Positions 47,164 through 55,617 of a stretch of DNA of 64,000 bases are shown here, piece after piece. Source of the DNA: Geminicoccaceae bacterium (lineage in GTDB: Bacteria > Pseudomonadota > Alphaproteobacteria > Geminicoccales > Geminicoccaceae); contig JANQPX010000004.1 in assembly GCA_028285265.1 (NCBI GenBank), forward strand, positions 62,001-126,000. Reading direction: 5' to 3'. The notes below the pieces were generated by a model. The model saw only the letters and a list, made by a program, of their open reading frames with translations. It made no database searches and was not told the DNA's origin. The position numbers and the translations under genes are program-made. Each line of letters begins with the position of its first letter. The first letter of the stretch is position 1.

Positions 47164-48375
47164 ATGCGCGAGCCGCAGTTCCATCGCATACGGCGTTTAC
47201 CGCCTTACGTGTTCAGCGAAGTGAATGCGATGAAGGCGGCAGCGCGCGCTGCGGGACGGGACATCATCGATTTCGGCATGGGCAATCCGGATCAGCCTGC
47301 CTCCGATGCAGTGGTCGACAAACTCATCGAAGCGATCAAGGACCCGAAGACTCATCGCTATTCGACGTCACGCGGCATTCCAGGTCTACGTCGCGCTCAG
47401 GCCGCCTACTATGCTCGCCGATTTGGTGTAACGCTTGATCCAGAAACTGAGATCATTGCCACGCTCGGTTCCAAGGAAGGACTAGCTAATCTAGCGCAAG
47501 CGATCACGGCACCAGGGGACGTCATTTTAGCCCCCAATCCGTCTTACCCAATCCACGCCTATGGTTTTATCATCGCAGGCGCTTCAATTCGACATGTGCC
47601 GATGACGCCAAAAACTGATTTGATGGCGGAGCTTGCCCACGCAGTGCAACACTCGGTGCCAGTGCCGACCGCAATGGTCCTGAACTTCCCGTCCAATCCA
47701 ACGGCGCTCACTGTCGACCTCGACTTCTACAAGGAGGTCGTTGCTTTCGCACGAAGACACGAGATTTTCATTCTTTCCGACCTCGCTTACGCCGAGATTT
47801 TCTTTGACCAACCGCCACCGTCGATCCTTGAAGTTGACGGGGCTAAAGATGTTGCTGTCGAGTTCACGTCGATGAGTAAGACATACAATATGCCGGGTTG
47901 GCGGATGGGCTTTGCCGCCGGCAATTCGACACTTATCGCGGCCCTAGCGCGCATCAAATCCTACCTCGACTACGGTGCGTTCACACCGATCCAGGTTGCA
48001 GCAGTTGAAGCTCTGAATGGTGACCAGTCATCAATCGATGCAACACGTCATCGCTATCGTGAACGCCGAGACGTGCTCGTTAAAGGTCTGACCGCTGCTG
48101 GCTGGCAGATTCCATCACCTCCTGCAACTATGTTTGTTTGGGCGCCGATCCCCGAGCGTTTTCACAATCTTGGCTCGCTCGAATTCTCAAAGTTGCTTTT
48201 GACCGAAGCGGGGGTCGCCGTCGCCCCGGGCATTGGCTTCGGCGAATATGGTGAGGGCTATGTGCGCCTTGGCCTGGTTGAGAACCGCCAACGCATTCGG
48301 CAGGCAGTGCGAAGCATTAAGGCCTTCCTTGCGCGTGCATCCAAATCGGAAACAGCAGAAAGGGCGGTGGCCTGA
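47164..48375 (+). CDS. PLP-dependent aminotransferase (AlaC / LL-diaminopimelate aminotransferase-like)
   Basis: This is a 403-residue class I fold-type aminotransferase. FGMGNPDQPASDAV at about 37-50, LGSKEGLANLAQAITAPGDV, NFPSNPTA near 174-181 and the PLP lysine K239 in SMSKTYNMPGWRMGF are seen. The latter blocks are shared with LL-diaminopimelate and alanine (AlaC) aminotransferases. hom starts two bases after its stop, so it probably serves aspartate-family or alanine metabolism. GGATGATCGGCC before ATG gives a weak ribosome binding site. Confidence 0.9.
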   Translation: MREPQFHRIRRLPPYVFSEVNAMKAAARAAGRDIIDFGMGNPDQPASDAVVDKLIEAIKDPKTHRYSTSRGIPGLRRAQAAYYARRFGVTLDPETEIIATLGSKEGLANLAQAITAPGDVILAPNPSYPIHAYGFIIAGASIRHVPMTPKTDLMAELAHAVQHSVPVPTAMVLNFPSNPTALTVDLDFYKEVVAFARRHEIFILSDLAYAEIFFDQPPPSILEVDGAKDVAVEFTSMSKTYNMPGWRMGFAAGNSTLIAALARIKSYLDYGAFTPIQVAAVEALNGDQSSIDATRHRYRERRDVLVKGLTAAGWQIPSPPATMFVWAPIPERFHNLGSLEFSKLLLTEAGVAVAPGIGFGEYGEGYVRLGLVENRQRIRQAVRSIKAFLARASKSETAERAVA

Positions 48376-48377
48376 CC

Positions 48378-49670
48378 ATGACCAAAGCTCTCAGGATTGG
48401 TATCGCAGGTCTTGGCACTGTAGGGGCGGGCGTGATCCAGATTCTTCGACAAAATGGAGAACTGTTGAGCGCGCGCGCTGGTAAGGAGGTCGTGATCACA
48501 GCGGTGTCGGCTCGCGATCGCAATCGAGACCGTGGTGTCTCACTCGATGATCTCAGGTGGTATGACGACCCGACCGCGCTCGTCGCCGATCCCGACGTCG
48601 ATGCCGTTGTTGAGCTGATTGGGGGCTCCGACGGGATTGCGCTCGAGCTTACCAGGGCTGCTCTAGTTGCAGGCAAGCCCGTGATCACAGCGAACAAAGC
48701 TCTTCTTGCCCATCATGGGGCTGAACTCGCAAGGCTTGCCGAAGCAAACGGGGTCACAATCGGTTACGAGGCCGCAGTAGCCGGTGGTATCCCCATCGTA
48801 AAGGCGCTTCGCGAAGGGCTGGCCGGAAATCGCATCATCAGTGTCTATGGCATCCTAAATGGCACCTGCAATTATATTCTGACGACGATGCGCGAAACAG
48901 GGCGGGACTTTCAGGATGTACTCGCCGAGGCTCAAGAGCTGGGCTATGCAGAAGCTGACCCAACCTTTGACATCGATGGTATCGATTCTGCCCATAAGCT
49001 GGCGTTGCTTGCAGCCCTAGCGTTTGGCTGTCCTCCTGATTTTGATGCGGTCAATATTGAAGGCATTCGCCATGTCAGCGCCCTGGATATCGCTTTTGCC
49101 ACGGAGATGGGCTTGCGCATCAAGCTCTTGGGAGTGGCCAGGAAGACGGAATTCGGTCTCGAACAATGGGTCCAGCCCGCCATGGTTAAGATCGGGACAC
49201 CGATTAGTCAGATCGAGGGTGTTTTCAATGCCGTCGTCGCTGATGGCGACCAGGTTGACACGACACTCCATTCTGGTCGTGGAGCCGGCGCGGGCCCTAC
49301 GGCGAGCGCCGTTGCTGCGGACATCGCAGATCTCGCTCGAGAGGCGCTTCCGCCTGTCTTCACTCTTCCTGTCGATCAGCTCACCCGGATTCCACCGGCG
49401 CACATGGGGCGGCACCAGGGCGCTTACTACATTCGTTTGATGGTGGTTGACCGGCCGGGCGTGCTCGCTGATGTCTCGGCTTTAATGCGTGACCATAATG
49501 TTTCGATCGAAAGTCTGATTCAGCGCGCCAGAAATCCGGGGGAGGCGGTGCCCATCGTGCTAACCACGCACGAGACCACAGAGGCTGATATGATCGACGT
49601 ATTGGCACGAATCCGTGCACTCGATTCCGTTCTCGAGCCGCCTCGCATGATCCGTATCGGGACACTCTAG
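48378..49670 (+). CDS. hom: Homoserine dehydrogenase
   Basis: This is a 430-residue cytoplasmic enzyme. The NAD(P)-binding motif GLGTVGAGV lies at about 10-18, with ITANKALLAHHG and GGIPIVKALREGLAGN. The catalytic block is GILNGTCNYIL, with ADPTFDIDGIDSAHKL. A C-terminal ACT domain (IRLMVVDRPGVLADVSALM) suggests feedback control by threonine. It converts aspartate semialdehyde to homoserine for threonine and methionine. It sits between the aminotransferase and glpX. Confidence 0.97.
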   Translation: MTKALRIGIAGLGTVGAGVIQILRQNGELLSARAGKEVVITAVSARDRNRDRGVSLDDLRWYDDPTALVADPDVDAVVELIGGSDGIALELTRAALVAGKPVITANKALLAHHGAELARLAEANGVTIGYEAAVAGGIPIVKALREGLAGNRIISVYGILNGTCNYILTTMRETGRDFQDVLAEAQELGYAEADPTFDIDGIDSAHKLALLAALAFGCPPDFDAVNIEGIRHVSALDIAFATEMGLRIKLLGVARKTEFGLEQWVQPAMVKIGTPISQIEGVFNAVVADGDQVDTTLHSGRGAGAGPTASAVAADIADLAREALPPVFTLPVDQLTRIPPAHMGRHQGAYYIRLMVVDRPGVLADVSALMRDHNVSIESLIQRARNPGEAVPIVLTTHETTEADMIDVLARIRALDSVLEPPRMIRIGTL

Positions 49671-49726
49671 TTTAACAAGAGCCTGAACTGCGTTCACTTC
49701 ATTGATGACAAGGAGTTTCTGAAGCC

Positions 49727-50722
49727 ATGACCACCTATCAAAGCGAGGACAGAAACTTCGCATTGGAGGCGGTGCGCGTCACCGAAGTTGCAGCCATTGC
49801 AAGCATGCGCTGGATGGGGCGCGGCGATGAAAAAGCCGCCGACCAGGCCGCCGTGGATGCGATGCGTTCTGCGCTCAATGTGCTCGACATCGATGGCACA
49901 GTTGTTATCGGCGAAGGCGAACGCGACGAAGCGCCGATGCTCTTCATTGGTGAGAAAGTTGGTACGGGAAGAGGGCCGAAAGTTGATATCGCGCTTGATC
50001 CGCTTGAGGGCACAACGATCACCGCAACGGGTGGCCCGAATTCAATCGCCTGCATCGCCTTTGCACCTGAAGGTGGCTTTCTGAATGCGCCTGACACCTA
50101 CATGGAAAAGATCGCAATTGGAGGCGGGCTTCCGGACGATCTCCTGGACATCATGGCATCGCCATCCGAAAATCTGGGCCGCCTTGCTGAGGCGAAGAAG
50201 TGCTCCGTTGACGATCTTGTGGTTCTGATCCTCGATCGTCCGCGGCATCAAGAATTGATCAGTGCCGTTCGCGAGTGTGGTGCCCGCATCCGCCTCATTG
50301 GCGACGGCGATGTTGCCGGTGTCATTGCTACATCGCGACCGGACAGTGGCATCGATATCTATATGGGCAGTGGTGGCGCTCCAGAAGGTGTTCTTGCTGC
50401 CGCCGCTCTCCGTTCGATCGGCGGGCAGATGCAAGGCAAGCTAAAGTTCAGGAATGATGATGAGCGGGCGAGGGCCGAGCGCATGGGCGTGAGCGATCTA
50501 GAAAAGGTCTATGATCTCTACGAGCTTGCCAAAGGTGACGTCATGTTCGCTGCAACCGGAGTCACCGATGGTACCATGTTGAAGGGGGTCCGTCGCATAC
50601 CAGGCGGTCTTGTGACCGACAGCATCGTCATGCGCTCGAAGACCGGAACGGTCCGCCAAGTCACAGCTGAGCACCACCTCGAGCGAAAACTTGAAGTCGT
50701 TCCCCACTTCGACCGGGCATAA
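49727..50722 (+). CDS. glpX: Class II fructose-1,6-bisphosphatase
   Basis: This is a 331-residue GlpX-type phosphatase. The metal and substrate blocks are VVIGEGERDEAPML near 61-74 and DIALDPLEGTTITATGGPNSIA near 87-108; later GSGGAPEGVLAAAAL and VTDGTMLKGVRR. It supplies fructose-6-phosphate in gluconeogenesis. AAGGAG lies 12 bases before the ATG. It sits in the conserved hom-glpX-recJ order. Confidence 0.97.
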   Translation: MTTYQSEDRNFALEAVRVTEVAAIASMRWMGRGDEKAADQAAVDAMRSALNVLDIDGTVVIGEGERDEAPMLFIGEKVGTGRGPKVDIALDPLEGTTITATGGPNSIACIAFAPEGGFLNAPDTYMEKIAIGGGLPDDLLDIMASPSENLGRLAEAKKCSVDDLVVLILDRPRHQELISAVRECGARIRLIGDGDVAGVIATSRPDSGIDIYMGSGGAPEGVLAAAALRSIGGQMQGKLKFRNDDERARAERMGVSDLEKVYDLYELAKGDVMFAATGVTDGTMLKGVRRIPGGLVTDSIVMRSKTGTVRQVTAEHHLERKLEVVPHFDRA

Positions 50723-50774
50723 TCTGACCTCGACTTGGTCTATTACGCAATTGGGATAGGGAACAGCTAGCCCG

Positions 50775-52577
50775 ATGGAACAAGTGCGAAATCAGCTCAA
50801 TGAGCAAGCGGCCTCATTCTTGCCGGACTCGCATGTCGAGGAGCCATCGTTCAGCGGGCGGACTTGGCGGCTGCGATCTGTCGACGAGGCGAAGGCGCTG
50901 GCTTTAAGCCAGCGTTTCGATCTGCCAGAGATCGTCGGTCGCATCCTCACCGGACGTGGTATCGATCTCGAGGATGCAGCAGGATATCTGGAACCGAAGC
51001 TTCGCAATCTCCTCCCAGATCCATCCCATCTCATCGGTATGGACGATGCGTCATCTAGGTTGGCTGATGCCATTGAGGATGGCGAGCCCATCGGCATCAT
51101 TGCAGATTACGATGTGGATGGTGCGACGTCCTGCGCCTTACTCACCCGCCATCTCCGTGCGCATGGCGCGGAGGTGCATTTCGATGTACCTGACCGTCTC
51201 GACGAGGGATACGGTCCGAACACGGAAGCCTTCGCCCGGCTGGCGGAGCACGGCTGCCAGTTGGTCGTGGTCGTTGATTCGGGAACGACCGCATTCACGC
51301 CGCTAGCCGAAGCGGCGGCGAACGGGCATGAGGTGATCGTCGTCGATCATCACGCAGCAGAGGAACGCCTGCCAGAAGCTCTGGCAGTGATTAACCCCAA
51401 TCGCCTCGATCAGCAGAGTCCACTAGGAGATCTCGCTGCTGTCGGGGTGACATTCATGCTGTCCGTAGCGCTTAATCGGACCCTTCGTCAACGCGGTCGG
51501 TATCAGCCGGTCCCGGATCTACGACAGTGGCTAGATCTGGTGGCTTTGGGCACGGTTTGTGACCTTGTTCCACTCGCCGGTTTGAATCGCGCGCTTGTGG
51601 CGCAAGGCCTTCAAGTGGCGGCGCGCCATGATAATCTAGGACTCAAGGCCCTGGCAGCGGCTGCGCGGCTCAAGGATGCTCCGGATGCAGGCCAGTTCGG
51701 CTACGGTCTCGGCCCGCGCATCAATGCGGGTGGACGCACGGGGCAATCAAGCCTGGGTGCTCACCTCCTGACATCGGACGATCCAGAGACTGTCACCATG
51801 ATCGCAGCGCAGCTCGACGCTCTCAATCAGGAGCGCCGGCGGATCGAAAAAGACGTGCTGCTGGCCGCCGAACGTGACCTCCAGCCGATCTTAGTCGACG
51901 CTTCCGCTCTAGTGACCGCAGGTGAAGGTTGGTCCGCTGGTATCGTCGGCGTGGTCGCTTCCCGCCTCGTCGAACGCTATCACCGGCCTGCCATTGTTAT
52001 TGCGCTTGACGGCGACGTGGGTAAGGGGTCGGGGCGTTCGATTAAAGGCTTTGATCTCGGTGCCGCCATCATTGCTGCCCGCCAAAAAGGTCTCCTGGTC
52101 GAAGGGGGAGGGCATCCTATGGCAGCTGGCCTAACCATTGCCGCTGACAAGATAGGGGCGTTCAAGGACTATCTTGTGGATCGCATGGCTGCCTCCTTCG
52201 GTCCCGGTCCGCCGCCACCGCCTGAACTTCAGCTCGATGCTGATCTCGAAGTCCAGAGTCTGACGACAGATCTCGGTGAGGCACTCGATCGGCTCGCCCC
52301 GTTCGGCCGCAGTAATCCCGAACCGCGTCTTCTTATCCGAAACGCGCAGATTCACGGTGTCCGCCGGATTGGCGACAATCATTTAGATGCTTGGTTGGCC
52401 TGTCCGTCCGGCGCCAGGGTGCGTGCCGTCGCGTTCCGGATTGCCGACCAGCCGCTTGGCGGAGCTCTTCTAAATGCCAGTGGCCGGACGTTTCAGATCG
52501 CCGGCCGTCTCAAGATTGATACCTGGCAAGGCCGCCGCCGTGTTAGTTTTCAGATCGATGATGCCGCACCTGCTTGA
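50775..52577 (+). CDS. recJ: Single-stranded-DNA-specific exonuclease RecJ
   Basis: This is a 600-residue DHH-family nuclease. Metal ligands are in IIADYDVDGATSCALL and in VIVVDHHAAEERLPEALAVINP. The DHHA1 domain carries GPRINAGGRTG and GWSAGIVGVVASRL; GGGHPMAAGL is the last catalytic block. A C-terminal OB-fold follows. It degrades single strands 5' to 3' in recombination and mismatch repair. It is the last gene of the core stretch before tRNA-Glu. Confidence 0.96.
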   Translation: MEQVRNQLNEQAASFLPDSHVEEPSFSGRTWRLRSVDEAKALALSQRFDLPEIVGRILTGRGIDLEDAAGYLEPKLRNLLPDPSHLIGMDDASSRLADAIEDGEPIGIIADYDVDGATSCALLTRHLRAHGAEVHFDVPDRLDEGYGPNTEAFARLAEHGCQLVVVVDSGTTAFTPLAEAAANGHEVIVVDHHAAEERLPEALAVINPNRLDQQSPLGDLAAVGVTFMLSVALNRTLRQRGRYQPVPDLRQWLDLVALGTVCDLVPLAGLNRALVAQGLQVAARHDNLGLKALAAAARLKDAPDAGQFGYGLGPRINAGGRTGQSSLGAHLLTSDDPETVTMIAAQLDALNQERRRIEKDVLLAAERDLQPILVDASALVTAGEGWSAGIVGVVASRLVERYHRPAIVIALDGDVGKGSGRSIKGFDLGAAIIAARQKGLLVEGGGHPMAAGLTIAADKIGAFKDYLVDRMAASFGPGPPPPPELQLDADLEVQSLTTDLGEALDRLAPFGRSNPEPRLLIRNAQIHGVRRIGDNHLDAWLACPSGARVRAVAFRIADQPLGGALLNASGRTFQIAGRLKIDTWQGRRRVSFQIDDAAPA

Positions 52578-52635
52578 AGAGACGAGCCAATCCTATTGAT
52601 TTTCGATGATTCGAACGTTAGATAGGACGCGGTAG

Positions 52636-52710
52636 GTCCCCATCGTCTAGCGGTTAGGACACCACCCTTTCAAGGTGGAGACACGGGTTCGATTCCCGTT
52701 GGGGATACCA
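52636..52710 (+). tRNA. tRNA-Glu (anticodon UUC)
   Basis: This is a complete 75-base cloverleaf with encoded CCA. The acceptor stem is GTCCCCA/TGGGGAT (G-U first pair), the anticodon stem CCACC/GGTGG with loop CTTTCAA giving anticodon TTC, and the T-arm CGGGTTCGATTCCCG. Its 3' half is overlapped by the end of the decayed recombinase gene, marking it as the probable attachment site of the neighbouring island. Confidence 0.97.
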
Positions 52711-54058
52711 TTCTTGAATCATCGCCCGAAAATGCGCTTAACGCCTTGAACGGAAAGGCTGGATTCGCGGTTCCATAAAATTCACCGTCAAAGCCTATAC
52801 CGTTGGGCAGAATTGCTTCCTGAAAGGCGACCTTCTGATCTGAATTGAGGCCCGACCAAAACTGACCAGGGCCAGCAATGACGTTGGTCGCAAACTCCAA
52901 GACCCGATCGACATCGATGTCGTCTCTCGCTTGGCTTAATAGCTCAGCCTGAGCCTTCTGGCTTTGTTCGGTGAGCTTCTTCTTTTGGCGCTGGTAGATC
53001 GCCTCATCTATCTTCGCTTCGAAGAGAAAGGCCTCATCCAGCTTATCGCGCCGCTCTCTCACTTCGTCGAGCCTTCGCTTGAGCTGCTCTCGACGAGACA
53101 GTTCCTGCCGCTTGCGGTCCTTCCAGAGATCGCGAACGATTCCTCTGAATAGGGTCAAGAGTTCTGACGATACAGACATAGCGCTTAGGATAGCTACGAA
53201 TTTAGCCTCCAACTGCTCCTTTCTGATTTGGACCTGTCCGCAATCACGAGCTTGGCATCGGTAGTAGGGATATTTCTTTGTCCGCCCGCTGGACCAGCTT
53301 CCGGTCAATGGCCGCTTGCAGATATCACAGTGCACAATTCGACGGAGCGGGAAGTCTGGGTTGTTAAGCTGCCGCTCTTTTGATGACCCCGCTCGGTTCT
53401 TCAGGATAACCTGAACGGTATCGAACGTCTGAGGCTGAACGAGTGGCTCGAAATCACCCTGGCAAGCTATGCCAAACCGTTCCACTTGGATGCGCCCGGC
53501 GTAGACCGGTCTTCGAAGCAGGTTGGAGAAGGATTGAAAGCTGACCGGCCTTCCTCTCTTCGTCCTTAGCCCCAGCGCTGTGACATGCTTCAGTGCATCT
53601 CTTATCGAGAAACCGTCTTGAGCGATCAAGTCGAATGCAATTGCTATGAATCCGGCACGTTCGGTATCAGGGACCATGCTTGGCACATTAAAGGCACGAC
53701 TAACGAGCGGTTAGGCATATCCAAGTGGCGGCTGAAATGTGCACCTGCCCGCTTTTATGGCTCCCACCATGCCAGCTCGGGTCTTTTCAGATCTTTGATC
53801 ATTATCGAGCTGAGCCATTGCTGAGAGCATCGTCTCGACCAGTCGGCCTGTCGAGTCGTCGTCAAACTGCTGCGTTACTGAAACAAGCTTGATGCAGAGG
53901 GCCTTGAGCTTGGCGCGCAAGATCAAATGATCTTCGGTCTGCCTAGCGAAACGGGATACGTCATAGACGACAACCTGGTCCACTTCCTTCTTTTTATTAC
54001 CACAATAAGACAGCATCTTCTGAAACCGAGCGATGGTGGGGTGAATGTGAGCGAGCAC
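52670..54058 (-). pseudogene. Decayed large serine recombinase (site-specific integrase remnant)
   Basis: Two open stretches in the same frame, 54058-53714 and 53710-52670, are split by an in-frame TAA at 53713-53711. The first holds the later part of the resolvase domain (VDQVVVYDVSRFARQTEDHL, SAMAQLDNDQRSEKTRAGM). The second holds the recombinase domain (RRPVYAGRIQVERFG), a zinc ribbon (CDICKRPLTGSW and YYRCQARDC) and a long coiled coil. The first 60 or so residues with the catalytic Ser are missing: the frame upstream of 54058 meets TAA and then TAG, and I see no homologous sequence. The C-terminus (GIEPVSPP) is read from inside tRNA-Glu. It is very probably an inactive integrase of an old element inserted at that tRNA. 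Confidence 0.88.
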
Positions 54059-54703
54059 TTAAGCATCGTCGCGCATCGGGAAGGCCTGGTTCTAGAAGGC
54101 CGAGGTCAGAATCGAATTCGGGAAAACCGACTGTCCGGGATCGCAGGGGGTCATGAGGAAACGTGACCTAGGGGAGCCGTACTGAGAACATGGGGAAACC
54201 CATGAAGAAACCACCGGACCCTAAGGGTGCGCGCACCGTAAGCCTACCCGACCTCTCGGTGCAGCAGCTGGCCTTGATTTATGAGCACCCGCTGAAACAC
54301 GATGTCATTGAGCAAGATGGTGCGGCCGCAGTGAATGACGACGAGACGGTGCGCAAAGACTCCGGCTCTTTCTAGCACGAGGTGCTGGTGCAGTTCATCC
54401 TCGAACGCACTATCGGCCCCCAGGTAATCGAGCGCGTCGGGCGCTTTAAGACCAAGGCGGAAGCGTGGACCGGTGATCATCGATCCAAGGTGGAGCGCCT
54501 TGACGAGCTGACCCGGCTCGATCCTGCCATACAGCTGCTTGAGCTGAAGATTTTCAGTTCTTGGCTCATCTTGCGCATGCCGATCGGATTCAGGCACATA
54601 CCTACTGAAATCAGCTGGTTAACGCTCATGCTGGAACTTCGAACCTACCGATCAATTCGGAACATATCGGAAACATGACGGACATGATTACACGAGACCT
54701 GCA
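54059..54703. other. Unassigned accessory sequence between recombinase and pilus operon
   Basis: A plus-strand frame runs 54190-54678 but is cut by a TAG at 54373. The two parts (MGKPMKKPPDPKG and QFILERTIGPQVIERVGRF) match no family I recognise. A minus-strand frame of 117 codons at 54244-54597 overlaps it. The phrase at 54165-54205 (GGGGAGCCGTACTGAGAAC and onward) looks vaguely like mobile-intron or element-end sequence, without more support. It is probably degraded mobile DNA. Confidence 0.35.
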
Positions 54704-55606
54704 CTAACGCAAAGATGGAAAGATCTCGATGGTAATGCGATCTCGATAGCTGCCGGCGCGCTGATTGCCGATCGAACCAAGCCGAAATACAAGCGGCATG
54801 CGATCGCCGCCTGGATCGGTGGGGCCGGAGAAGCGACGACCAATCGCCACGGCCTTTTCCAGGTCGACGATATCGCCGTCGATTGTCGTCCGATAAGGGA
54901 CACTCCAAGTCTTGCCGTCCGCTCGCTGCACCAATTTGCCTCCCTCCTCCGAGGTCAGGCGGACTTCGTAGTCGGCGGTGCTGCGCACATCAAGGAAAAC
55001 AGGCGGTGATGCTTTGTCATCGGTCAGCTCACCGAAGTCGACGGTCTGACGGCGGCCGATTGCGCCGACGAAGCTGATACGCGCGCCGGAGCCTGCCGTT
55101 GCCCGGACTGGAACGTCGCGGCGGTCTTCTGCTTCCAATGTTCCGTTCAAATCTTCGGCCAGGTTGATTGTCAGCTGCCCATCATAGGCACCACTGCCGA
55201 CAAACTGGCCTGGCGGAAGGAAGATGAAATAGGCGACGCGCCTCCGTTCGCCCGGCTCCAGGTCAAGGCGAAACGTGACGCCAGCGCCGCTTGGAAGGTT
55301 GGCGTCCGTTCGAATGTCGTAAGCGAGCTTGTCCCCGCCTGGCCCATCAAGACGTGCTCCGGTCGTCGCCTCAAGGGTCGCGACGACCTCGCAAGGTTCT
55401 CCATCTTTATCGAGATGGAGAACCTCGAAACCGAACTGATCGGCATAGCCGACGGGATCGAACGCGTCATAGCCACCGCTTCGGCTCCAGGATGCCGTGT
55501 CGACCCGTTCGAGCTTGGCGTCGCATGCCGCCTCTGCCGCCGAGACGCCAAGCCCGATGACGGCCGGCACCAGCCACAGCAACGTCGTCGTTCGAAGAAA
55601 CGTCAT
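54704..55606 (-). CDS. Putative tip adhesin/pilin of the archaic chaperone-usher pilus (CsuE-like)
   Basis: This is a 300-residue secreted protein from ATG 55606, which has AGGAG 7 bases upstream; an alternative TTG at 55621 overlaps the usher stop. A signal peptide ends near AAEAACDA. Two beta domains of about 130 residues follow. The C-terminal one ends with GNQRAGSYRDRITIEIFP, the spore-coat-U/Csu pilin end that donates a beta strand. It is last in the operon, right after the usher, which is where the two-domain tip adhesin CsuE lies in Csu operons. Adhesin function is inferred from position and size. Confidence 0.72.
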   Translation of the reverse strand: MTFLRTTTLLWLVPAVIGLGVSAAEAACDAKLERVDTASWSRSGGYDAFDPVGYADQFGFEVLHLDKDGEPCEVVATLEATTGARLDGPGGDKLAYDIRTDANLPSGAGVTFRLDLEPGERRRVAYFIFLPPGQFVGSGAYDGQLTINLAEDLNGTLEAEDRRDVPVRATAGSGARISFVGAIGRRQTVDFGELTDDKASPPVFLDVRSTADYEVRLTSEEGGKLVQRADGKTWSVPYRTTIDGDIVDLEKAVAIGRRFSGPTDPGGDRMPLVFRLGSIGNQRAGSYRDRITIEIFPSLR

Positions 55607-55617
55607 CGTCATGCTCC

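Noticed and set aside
54160-54210. Group II intron 3' end or intron-like motif
   Set aside because: The resemblance is a short phrase only; no domain V-like hairpin or reverse transcriptase is present.
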